From Cervus elaphus (Eukaryota; Chordata; Mammalia; Artiodactyla; Cervidae), in NCBI RefSeq assembly GCF_910594005.1, contig NC_057824.1:24021314-24085313 (forward strand): a DNA stretch of 64,000 bases. Reading direction: 5' to 3'. Below are positions 34,301-46,300 of this stretch, piece by piece. A model generated the notes under the pieces. That model did not search any database, was not told the origin of the DNA, and saw only the letters and a list, made by a program, of their open reading frames with translations. Each line of letters begins with the position of its first letter. Positions within the stretch are counted from its first letter, which is position 1. The translations under genes were made by a program, and so were the position numbers.

Positions 34301-37300
34301 GACTAATGGCCTTTCCCTTTTATTTGGCTTTCTTGTTAAGATAGTACTAGCAGGGACTGTAGAGTACTTTTAATATTGACATTTCAAAACTGCACCATAT
34401 TGCCAGTTATTTTTTTAAAACTGTAAAAACTGGATAAATGCCAGTACTTTGTACTTGTGTGAGATAAACCATTCTATTCCAGTATGAAATAGCATCCTAA
34501 ATACTTAATAAAATAAAGGCTAAATTTCCTCCATGAAAAAAACCCCATAAAGGCAGCTCCCATGGGCAGGGGGATGCAGCCCACCATTCCAGCCTGCCCT
34601 CAGTATGTGTGTGCACACACACAGATACACACACAAATGCACAATGACCTCTTTGATACCCCACCGAGGACTCCAGGAATATATATTTTTATAAAGATAT
34701 ATAAATCATTGGGTTAAAAAAGAGTTGACTTGGGGGTCAGCAGACTCTTTATATGAAGCACCAGGTGATAATTATTTTAGGTTTTGTAGGTTATACAGTT
34801 TCTGTAGCAACTCTCAGTTCTGCCCCTTGAACACGAGATTAGCCTGTGAACAAATGACTGTGGCTATATTCTCATAAAACTTTGAATTTCATAATTTTCA
34901 CATGTTGTGAAATAAATATGTTCTTTTGATTGTTTTTACCCCCCTACTCTAAACACGTAATAGCCATTCTTGGCTGTGGTCTGTAAAAAAACAGGTGGCA
35001 TTCTGGGTTTGGCTCCCAGGTTGCAGCTTGCCAGCCCCTGGTTTGGTTTGTAGCCCAGCTGTGCCAGTGCTGGCTGGAGAAGAACTTTGTTGCAAGAGGA
35101 CTGATGCGTTGGGGAGGCCGTGGCCTTCTGGAGACAGTGCCGAGGTGGGACTAGGGAGTCCAGAAAGCTTGGTGTTTCTCTCACTGACTGTGGCTCTGAA
35201 TTCCGCTCGTTACTCATTTCTCTTCCGATCATTTTATGATGTATCGAGCCACTCCCGTTGGCCTGCCTGACTGATGTGGGCTTCTCTGGAGTCTGATATC
35301 TGTTACCCAAGGTGTGTTCAAGGGGTCTGGCGAAAGGGAGAAGGGACTGCCCGGGGCTGGGCAGCAGGTTGGAGAAGGTGTCCTCTGGACTCTGATGGCA
35401 GCCGGTGGAAGGTGGCGGGAGGAGGTGTAGGCAGAGGTGCAGAGCTGGAACCGCCGGTGCAGACTGGACAGGCAGGCAGGGCAGGGCTGCTGCTGCTGCA
35501 GTGGAGGAGCCGAGAGTGGGGCTGGGCCAGCCCAGGAGGCTTTAACGCTCCAGGAAGACATTCTCGTGGGAAGGAGGCATGGTCTGAGCTTTGCTGCAGC
35601 AGCAGTCGAGTGTGTTGTCAGAGGGTGATGGTGAACCAGCAGGAAACGTTGGTCTTGTCTCCATGAGGGGCCACAAGGTCACAGCTAGGGCAGTGGCCGG
35701 AACCAGGGGCGGGAAATGAGAGCACAGCTGGGGAGGTGGAATAGCTGGGCGTCTAACTGCTGGAGAAGAGCGAGGGTCTGAAGTCTAGCTGAACCTGTGG
35801 GGCCAGGGAGGGCGGGGGCGAGGTCTAGCGTGGTGGCCAGGAACACAGGCTTTGGAGTCGGTCTGCCCACCCTCACCTCCCAGCACCGCCCACACCACTG
35901 CTGTAACCATGGGCAGGTTATCAGACTCTCTCTGCCTCAGTGTTCTCATCTCTAAAATGGGACTCAGTCCTGAGTGAGATGATGCATGTAACTGTAAAAT
36001 GCTTAACACGACACTTGATGCATAGGAAGTGTTCAATCAGTGTCCCTCATAGTCATCATCATTATTTCTTCATTCCACTACCTGGAGTATTGAGGGGGTG
36101 AAGACCACCACAGGAATGAGTGCACATGATATCTTTCCTGCATCTTTCACTCAAGATACCCCTTCTGTTGGGGGTGGAGGGGATGTGTTAATAATTCCTC
36201 AAAAGGAAATTGGTTAAACTTTTCCCAAGAGAGAGTGAGGCATTCTAGACCGAGAGGCTAGAGACTCGAGAGGATTGACAGAAGTCTCTCATTAGGGTTG
36301 TAGGGATGGTATAATTTCCCAGGTCCTCAGGCTCGGATGTAAAATGTCTAGCCCATTAATACACACCAGCCTGAAGCCTCAAGAACGGTCTTTAGGATGA
36401 GTTCTGTTGCATTCTTCTTGAGGTCCAGCAGAGGGTGCGTGAGGCAGACAGCGGTCCAGTGTATGAACCCCTTTCCTGACCCCGGTGTGAGATCATGTGA
36501 GGGTCACGGGGGATTGTTGAGACGATGGAAGAGGGAAGCAAGAAACTAATTTGGGGCAAGTTAAAAAGTTACCCAGAGGTGCTGCACTTTGGATCTAAGA
36601 CATAAGAGCTTTCAGGATGAATAGCTCTGCTCTTTAAAGTGTTTCTGAGAGCTGTCTCAGACCTTTTCACATATCACATGGGGAAAGCAGGGCATTTAGG
36701 GTGGAAAGAGTCCTCCTGGGCTGGACATGTCACTGGCAAAGAACTTCTGTGTGTTTCCTTATTCTTACTTTCTCCTTTAGAAGTTGAACCTACACCACTG
36801 TTAACCTTCAGCATCACAGAAAAACAGGGCTTGCTCAGAACTCAGCTGGAGGGGCCACTCTGGCCCTCCTCGCCAGGCCCCGGGAGCCATGGGAAGAACC
36901 TTGGTGTTGGAGTCCAGAGACCTTGGTTTAAGTCCTGGCTTGCTTCCTTGCTCATTGAACAAGTCTATGGGCATCTCTGAACCACAGTTTCTTCTTCGGT
37001 AAAGCAGAGTTATAATGATCACACACACACACCCCGCCCTCCCCCCAGATTGAACCACAGTTTCTTCTTTGGTAAAGCAGTTATAATGATCACACACACA
37101 CACACCCCAAGACACACACACACACCACCCCTACCCCCAGGATGTGGTAAGGACCAGGTAAACAGTGGCTGGACCTGAATCTGTGAACAACCTGATACCC
37201 TGGTTCATAAGCTCACCTTGAAAATAGGCTGTATTGAGGGTGGCAGGGGTTGTGGGGAGCATGGGGGTGTTGATGTACTTTGCAGTTGTTAGGAGTCTTG

Positions 37301-40300
37301 ACTGTGTTTCCAAGGCCCGGAAGGGAATGTTGTAACTCTGAGGTTCCACTCAGTTCACGTTTGACCCGGTTTCTCTGTGTCTCCTCCCTTCCCTCCTTTT
37401 CCTCGAACCCCGTCCCCTCTCGATCGTGCATACCCGGAGGATTGGAACTGCCTTGCATCACTGCCTTGGTCTCTTCTTGTTCCCCAGGTTGCTCTTCTAG
37501 ACATTGATATATGTGGGCCATCAATTCCCAAGATCATGGGATTGGAAGGAGAACAGGTAAGAGCGACATTAAAAAAAAAACGCCGGGAAATATTTTCTTA
37601 AAATGAACCTGAGCCCTGAGCTGAGCACCCTAAGCCACAGGGTCAGTGGAGCGCGTGCGTTTTTACCTGGATGTGACCACATCAGGGAGGGTTCAGTCAA
37701 CGGTCTACTTTTAACAACAGCCCTGAGTTTGGGGGTGTGTTGGGGGGGCGACCCATCTATAAGTTCATCCAAGTTCATCCATCTGAGAAGTGTTCGTTTT
37801 GATGCCGTCTTAGAGGGGAAGGGAAAGAGCAAGTCAAATGCAGAAGTCAGACACGAAAACTTGGTCCTGGCTGGGAAAGCTTGAGTAGGGCTGGCAAGGG
37901 CTCTGTAGGCTGGAAGCAAGGGAATATTTCTGCCCCTGTGGTCACTGGGGAAGTGAGGGGAAGTGAGACTGTGAGGCGGGCGGGTGACGCGGGGTTGGGT
38001 GGTGGGGGCAGCCGAGCTAGGTGCCGCTGCCTCCCTACACCCTGGTGCGCAGAGCCGGCCAGGAAGGGGCTGCCCAGCGGGGTGCATTTTGAAGCCAGCC
38101 TGGAGGACCAGCCTTGTCTGGGGCTGTTGGGACGGGTTTGTTCTTTACTGAAGCACTGGGTGCTGCGGTTCAGAGGTGAACAAGGCAGATAAAGACCCTG
38201 CCCTCATGGGAAGGGCCAGTGACAATAGGAATCTCAGTGAAGCGAGGGGATGGGACAGATGGCAGGGAGAGGGGCCCGGGGAGCCTCTTTCTGGGAGGAG
38301 GTGGTCAAGGGCACCCTGCTCAGAGAGCCCGGAGGAAGGCATGCTGGGCTGGAGGGGTGTCCTCAGCCCAGTAGCCTGTGGGGCCAGGCAGAGTGGCCCG
38401 CAGGGTGGCAGAGAGTAGCCCAGGCGGACGGGGCCAGCCCCTGGGGACTCTGCTCAGGGCTTGGCACTTGCTTCCCACGTGCTGAGAGGCGCCGATGCTA
38501 TGCGGGGTCAGAGCGGAGCAGCGGGACCATGGCTCGACTGCATACCCGCGGGCAGCAGGCTCCGGAGCGCGGGTCTCCCTTCATCATCAGTCACACGCCC
38601 GTACTACTCACTGAGCCGGCACACAAGTCATTTATAAAAACTGAACTTTGTAAATGGTGACAAATTCCACTCTTTTCTTCTCCTACGCTGTTGGATCATT
38701 GGGTTTACCCCCTCCCTTTCAAGACCAGTGACTTAGAGAATGAGTATTAATAGGAATTAATGGGTTTGGTTTTTTTTTGAAATGTGACTTCAAAGCCAGT
38801 GACAAGGAGTTACATATTACCTGAATTGCGTTTCTGTCAAATGTTGGGGACAGGCACCTCTGTAGACAAAGTAGATCCATGGTCACCTAGGAGTTGGAGG
38901 AAGCGTGGGGGTTGGGGGTGACACTTGAGGGTTGCAGGGTATCTTCTTAGAGTAACCAGAATGTTCTATCATTGATTGTGGTCATGGATGTGCAATTCTG
39001 TGACTATCCTGAAGCCATTTAAGTGTACACTTTAACTGGGTGGGCTGTGTGGTATGTGAATTATATCTGAGTTGACTATTTAAAAAAGTAAGATGTCATC
39101 AGGAAAAATGGGCTTTCTCTTTTGGCTCCAATGTTGCCTGAAGCGTAAATTCTAAGACTGATGTGCGGTTAGAAATTGCGTAAGTTCCAGTTTCATAGAA
39201 AAGCGTCAGAGTGGACTTCAACCCTGGCAGTTTGTTGTTGCTTACTTGCTAAGTCGTGTCCAGCTGTTTTTTGACCCCAGGGACTAAAGCCTGTCAGGTT
39301 TCTCTGTCCGTAGGATTTTCCAGGCAAGAATACTTGTTGCCATTTTCTTCTCCAGGGGATCTCCCCAACCCAGGGAAGGAACCCGAGTCTCTTGCCTTGG
39401 CAGGCGGATTCTTTACCCCTGAGCCACCAGGGAAGCCCTCATCCTGGCAGTTAGTGAACACCTAACTGGAAAGGGTCTGGGTCTTGAAATAGCCCCAGCT
39501 TCCCACCGATACCCCTTTTCCCAGGCCTTGTCCCTTGGGGCAGCAGCTCAGGCCACCAGTGGGAGGGTTCCATGTCCACTGCTTCACTCAGGGTCGTCCC
39601 TCCACTCCTTACGGAGGCCGCCTCGCTGTTCCTCAGTTACCTGCATCTTCGCGGCAACCCCCAACCGATTTCTGTCACACTTTTAAAATCCCCCAGATCA
39701 TACTGGACTCTGATGATCATTGGTTCCCTGACCAGATATTTAAGCAGAGTTTCCAGATTGCCCAACCTGGGAGGGGAGAGCGTATGCACTCTCTCATCTA
39801 TATCTTGGCTTCCCAGGTGGCGCTAGTGGTAAAGAACCTGCTTGCCGATGCAGGAGACATAAGAGACAGAGGTTCGATCCCTGGGTCAGGAAGATCCCTT
39901 GGAGGAGGGCACAGCAACCCACCCACTCCAGTATTCTTGCCTGGAAAATCCCATGGACAGAGGAGCTTGGTGGGCTACAGTCCATAGGGTCGCAAAGAGT
40001 CGGACACGCCTGAAGCGACTGAGCACGCACCGTATCACCTAACCCCGACCCCCTGATGCTCACTCCCTGTTAAGAATTCAGTGGCAGCCTTTAGGACGAT
40101 GAATCGTAATTTATGAAGCTGTCCTCCTGCTGCGTAAACTTGGCGTGTAAAGCGTGACCAGGGTGTGTATTTTCTCACAAGTGAGACAGGCTCCTGTTCC
40201 CATAGGTTCACCAGAGCGGCTCGGGCTGGTCTCCAGTGGTGAGTATCCACCCCAGGCCTTCCCTTCGGGGTGGTGTGTACATGGCGGATAGTGGTGGGCA

Positions 40301-43300
40301 GTCAACCGGTGACTGCTTATCAGTCAACAGGTAGTCACTGAGGCACTTTCCTGGGCCTGGAGGATCCAGTTACGACCAGAGATTGGCTCAGAGAGTAGCT
40401 CCTTCCAGTCTGTGGGCCAAACAGTTGCCCCCGTCATAGATGGAAAGTAGTGATATGCGAATGAATGACTGTGGCCCTTTTCCAATAAAACTTTATGTAG
40501 GAAACCAGAAGCGGGGCCAGCCAGATTAAAACAGCAGGTTGGTTGTTGTTTGGTCACTCCGTCATGTCCAGCTGTTTGCGACCTCATGGACTGTAGCACA
40601 CCAGGCTTCCCTGTCCTTCACTGTCTCTCAAAGTTTGCTCAAGCTCATGTCCACTGAGTCCATGATGCATCCAACCATCTCATCTTCTGTTGCCTCCTTC
40701 AGAGGAGACAGTATTTGTTCATTTCAGCTGAGGTCACTGTCATTGCCACCTAGGACCATATGGTGACTCTTTCAATCCCCCCAAATATGGTAACCTTTTT
40801 TTTTTTAATGATTTTTTTTTTTTTTTTGGTGGGGGAGAAATTTAAGGATTCAAAAAGTGAATATATACTCACATCATATAGTAACTTTGCCCTCTCAATT
40901 GCTGCTGCCAGCACTCAGACACAAGACATAGGGAAGTGCCTGGCACTGTGGTTTGAAGTAAAATGTCTCTTGCATCATCCTTTCCAGTTCCTGGAAGACA
41001 ACTTGGGGGTGATGTCGGTGGGTTTCTTGCTCAGCAGCCCCGACGATGCCGTCATCTGGAGGGGACCAAAGAAAAACGGTTTGTCACTCTGCTTTCTCTC
41101 TCTCGTCACGTCCTTCCAGGGACAGAAGCGGATCCCATCCCATCAGGACAGCCTGTGTCTCTGGTGGCCTCTTTCTTCACTGGTTAAAGAGAGCCCATAG
41201 AAATTCCAATTTTACTTAATAAATACAACATTACAAATTTTCATATCTCTGATGGGTTTTGCTCTCCTGAAAACCCATCTAATCCTGAAGTGATCCCTCC
41301 GGTGGTTTGTGCTCTTGTTTGTGTCAGAGGAGGGTGAGGGGTGAAGTCAGTACCAGTTTGAAAGGGTGTCCAGGCTGCAGGTATGGAAGTGCCAACCTGG
41401 GCGAGGCTCCTCAGCCTCGGTGCTGTGATGTTCCGAGCCAGACAATCCCTTGTTGGGGAGGTTGGGGGGTGGACGGTCCTCTGCATCACAGGGTGTTGGC
41501 AGTTCCCTGGCCGCACCACCCTGGAGGCGAGTAGAAGACCCCCTAGTTATGGACAAGCCCCGAGGCACTCCCAGACCCCGCCGATGGAGCACGTACGTGA
41601 GCTGTGTGTAAGGGTCTGGAGCTGCGCTTTTGTAGGGTCAGAGGACAGGAGACAGCATGCATCACCGCGGCCTCCCCCGCAGGCATGATCAAGCAGTTCC
41701 TCCGCGACGTGGACTGGGGCGAGGTGGACTACCTCATCGTGGACACCCCGCCCGGGACGTCGGACGAACATCTCTCGGTGGTGCAGTACCTAGCCGCGGC
41801 GCACATCGACGGGGCGGTGGTCATCACCACGCCGCAGGTGAGCGAGGGCCAGGCGGAGCGGGGTCCACACTGCACTGCACCGGGGGGGTGGGGGGGTCTC
41901 TTTCTCCCACAGCCCAAGGCCCTGGGCTCCCCCACACCCTGGCTGGGATCTGCAGAAACCTTATGTTTATCTTCAGTTCAGCCATTGTCAGTGGACAGGG
42001 AGGCATGAGGTGGCTGGGGTGGGGGGTGGCTAGTGCAGGGGTGGAAGGGGGCCTGGCCCGAGGATGGCGGTGGAGAGAAGATGGATGCTTCATTAGAAAT
42101 GTTTCCTGATGGATATTTAACAGAGCTGGGCGACCAGCAGTGTGCTCTTAGACCCTTAGACCAGCCGTGCTCTCTAGAGCAAGTCCCAGAGAAGTGACCT
42201 TCAAGGACAGTGGAGTTGGGACATCCACCCCGATGGTGGGTGCTGACAGCGGGCAAGGCTTCCCATGTGGGGCAGGGACACATGGGGACTCTGCTTTCTG
42301 TGAGCCTAAAACCACTCTAAAAATGGTCAAAAGCAACAGCAGCAATCAAGTTGATGCAAGAGTGGCCTCTCCAATACCATATTTACTGTGAAAGGAAACA
42401 GTCCCCTTAGGTCCAGGAGGAGGGGAGCGGCCGTTCCCCAGGAAGCCGGTGAGGATGTGCTGTGTCTGTCCTGTGTGCGTCACTTCTCTAGAAAACAGGA
42501 CTTCAGGCTGGGCACACCCACTTCCTCGGATCCTTGCCCATCCAGCAGCTGGCTGGCTTTGGGCGTCATTTTTGAGAAAGCAGGGCTTTCAGAGGACACT
42601 CGGGAGAGAACCAGAGGCACCCTAAGGAGATGCTTAGTACCAGCGGGTTTACTTTCTAGCCAAGCCCTTTTGTCTGCACCCCAGCCTCCAAGGGCTCCAG
42701 GGGCAAACATGGGCCTCAGGAGAATAGCCTCAAAGCCCGGGTCCACGGGGGCCCATGACCATTAAAGCCGTACTTGACAGCACACAGCACTTGGACATGT
42801 GTCTGCGATAAAGTTAAAGGTGGATTGCGGAGGGTACTAAGCTCTGATTACCCATGCTCCTCACACAGAGTCCAGAAGTGAATTGGCAGGGCTCCAAACC
42901 GGGTAATATTCCTTATTTTCTTTTGTTCTATAAAGTTGTGGTCATGATAACCAAGGTCAGAGGTCGGCAGACTTTTTCTGGTAAGGGCCAGAGAGGAACC
43001 ATTTCAGGTTTGGCAGGTCACAGGGTCTCTGTCCCAGCCCCCCAGGGGCACCGTTATGGGATGAAAGTGGCCAGAGGTAATGTGCGGGTCAGGCTGTGCT
43101 CCAGAAGAACTCGATCTATGAAAACAGGCAGCCAGCTGAGCGTGCAGGCTGCCCCCCGCCCCCGCCTAAAACAGGGCTCACGCGTGGTTGCATGAAGCAC
43201 TCACAGAACGGTTGTTGTTCAGTCGCTAAATCGTGTCTGACTCTCTGCAACTCTGCACTGGCAGGCAGGTTCTTTACCGCTGAGCCGCCAGGGAAACCCT

Positions 43301-46300
43301 TAGGTACAGAGTCTCTAAAGCTTCACGGCAGTGACGCCGCAGCCCTGCAGCTGTCCCTCCGCCACGCGATCGTCCCCTGTCTGTGCCCAGACTCTGAAAT
43401 AACCAGTCTTCTGGAACCTTCACAGGAAGTGTCGCTCCAGGATGTCCGGAAAGAGGTCAGCTTCTGCCACAAGGTGAAGCTGCCCGTCATCGGGGTGGTG
43501 GAGAACATGAGCGGCTTCATCTGCCCCAAATGCCAGGTGAGGGCACGTTCCCCTCAAGGTCCCGGCCTCCATGCTTGGGGAAGTGGTGGGGTCGGGTGTC
43601 TGGGAAACTGTTTCTGCTTTCCCCGTCATTTGGGAACTGGAATGAATCATAGTTTAAAAAAAAACAAAAAACCCTCTGTTGCCAATTTAATGGAAATTCT
43701 TTTCACGTTCAGAAGAGCCTTTTTTTTTTTTAAGTTTCTTTAAAATGTGGTCTGTTCATATGATTCGGACACAAACTCAAGATTCTTCCCCGTTTCACGT
43801 TGCCTTTCAGAAAGAGTCCCAGATATTCCCACCTACAACGGGGGGTGCAGAGGCCATGTGCCAGGACCTGAAGATCCCGCTGCTTGGCAAAGTGCCTCTG
43901 GACCCACGCATAGGTGGGTGTATCCCTCCCGCATGGGGCCCGTGTGCCCCCCAGCTGAGAGCAGCAGGGAAATACGCAGGCGTGTGGTGAGGGAGCAGGA
44001 GGGCCTTGGGGAGGCGGGAAGGGCCTACAAGAGTGGAGGAGAGATTGGTCAGGGAGGCATCCGGTGTGGGGAGGCGGCAGGAGAGGAGGTCACCAAGGAG
44101 AGGGGCCAGGCAGGGGTGACCAGGGGAAGGAGGCGAGGGCATGTATTCGAGTCCTGTCTCACACAGGAAGTAGGTCCTGGCGTGAAAGTCATCAACAGAA
44201 TCAGCCTTGAGAACCCCGAGGAAGGGCCCCCCCTTGCCCTATCTACAGGGAAGCCCAGCACAGCCCTCCTGATGCCTGGATGGGTGAGCAGGAAGGCATG
44301 TTGCTGGCCTGCCTTCAGGGGTCACGCTCCTCTCTGGGTACCAGAGTCCTCAGGCCCCCCACCTCCATGCCACACTCACTCCAGGGCATCAGCTTGCTGT
44401 GTGGAGCAGGGGGACAGTCACCCCCTCTTGCAGTGATACCCACCACCGAATTTCTTTCCCCACCGCAACAGAGTCGGGCTTGCTGAAGTTAGATGTGTCT
44501 ATGACGAGAAAGTGGGGCAGTGAGGTTTTGCAGACAAGGCCTAAGGGGCCAAGGGAGACTCTCGGGGGGTTGGAGCCCAGGTGTGGACAGCTCTGCAGCT
44601 GAGCCTTGTGGTTTGGACCCCAATTGTCAGGAAATGAGACCAGGGAGGGTGGGTGCTGTGTGTGCTTAGAGGCTGAGGCCGTGGGCCACGGCGCTGGTTG
44701 GGAGGAGGTTAGGGCGGGACCGAGCCGGGCATCAGCGCGGAGAGGAAGGGACACAGAGAGGGGAAGCGACAGGCTGGGACAGGTGGGGAGAAGGTGGTGT
44801 CCCCGAAGTCCATGCTACCCAGCGTGAACCCCCGGGGAGCTGGGGATGCCCCCCAGGACCAGCGAGCACGGGAGAGCCGGCTCCCTGCTGACACTGTGTG
44901 GAGCGGGCAGGGCCTTAGCTTGTCAGCTGGTGAGAGGTCAGGAGCAGAGGGGGCCGTGTCCACAATGGGGGGACGGCATAGAGGGGGCCAAGAGCACAGT
45001 GTGGAGGAGGCCTGCCCCAAGGAGGGGGTCTGGAAGACCCCAGAGCGCCTGGGCGCCCAGCAGGGTGGCTCCTGGAGCCCCTTTGATGGTGCCCACCTCC
45101 AGAAGCACTTGTACCTGGTTCCCCCCCGGGAAACAACTCTGGCTGCTTTTCCAGCCTTCCCGAGTGTCGTCGTCACATTGACCAGCGTGTCCCTTGGGGT
45201 CGTAGGAGCCGGGACCACCCCTCAAAGCCCCTGGAGGCAGGCTGGCCACGCAAGCGTGTGGGGCCGGGTGGGCAGCCGGCCTGAGTGGTCACTCCCGCCA
45301 GCTGCAGGCTGCGGCGGCCTCGGGGCTCAGTCCTGGGCTGAGAGGATGCAGTGCCGTCCAGTGGGCACACTCCCGTGTGACAGGGGCACCTCCCCAGACC
45401 TCACCTCCAGTTGAAACCGCAGAGCCGGGGACAGCGAGTGTGGGAAAGGATGCGGGTAAACACCGCCATGGGCTGCAGTGAGGCGGACAGGGCCAGGGAG
45501 GCCGCTGAGGACCCCCAGAGCCGCTTTGTGCAGTGAGGGAGCCGCCCCGTCACCAGGGAGACGGGAGGACGTGCGCAGCCCCTGTGCAAACACGCAGCGA
45601 GGGAGCTGCCAGGCTTTGGCGTTGGGATCCCAGCTTCCCGGCAGCTCGCCCCAGGCCTGGACCACCCCCACCGCCCCCGTCGCCCCTCCGCTGGCTCTGG
45701 GCACGGGCGGGTCCTTGCCGGGCTCTGAGCCTCAGGCTCGCCTGATAGGTGGGGATGTGATGGAGCCACCGTGAGGGCTGGACAGCATAGGCGAGGGGGG
45801 CGGTCTCGGACAGGGCAGGGCCCAGGAGAGGGGAGGTTTGTGGCGGTGGGGAGCCAACCAGAGCAAGTTGTGAGGGTTCGGGCAGGTCTCCTGGGGAAGG
45901 GAGGATGAGGAGCAAGAGGATGCCGGGTGAACATCAGGAGGAAGTGGCCCCACGAGCCTGCTGTGGGACCGGTGACCTCCCAGGCCTGGTCCTGCGCTTC
46001 CCTAGCACTATACACAGTGCCCAGGCCATATCGGGTCCCACTCCACACCCCCAAACCCCCAGGTGTCCCTGTCCCACCCAGCAACGTGCTAGGGGGGATG
46101 ATTGCTCCACAGTTGGCCTGGCCAGGGTCCCCCCAGAGGCTGGGGAGCAGCTGTGGGTTGTGGGACCACTGATCCTGCTTCTCCAGCAGGAGTGGGGGGC
46201 AGGGGGCGGGGGCAGGGTCTACTCAGGACCAGACAGGAGAGGAGCTCCCCCCGGCCCAGGCCCCACCCCATGCCCATCTGGATGGGTTGATGCCAACATG

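Noticed and set aside
43747..44436. 229-codon frame over NUBP1 exon 9
   Set aside because: It reads exon 9 in the wrong register and runs into the intron; the true frame of exon 9 is fixed by exons 8 and 10.
44794..46084. Long open frames (206 codons plus, 227 codons minus) in NUBP1 intron 9
   Set aside because: Both strands and several frames are open at once in GC-rich DNA; no recognisable domain and no exon-like junctions in the right phase.
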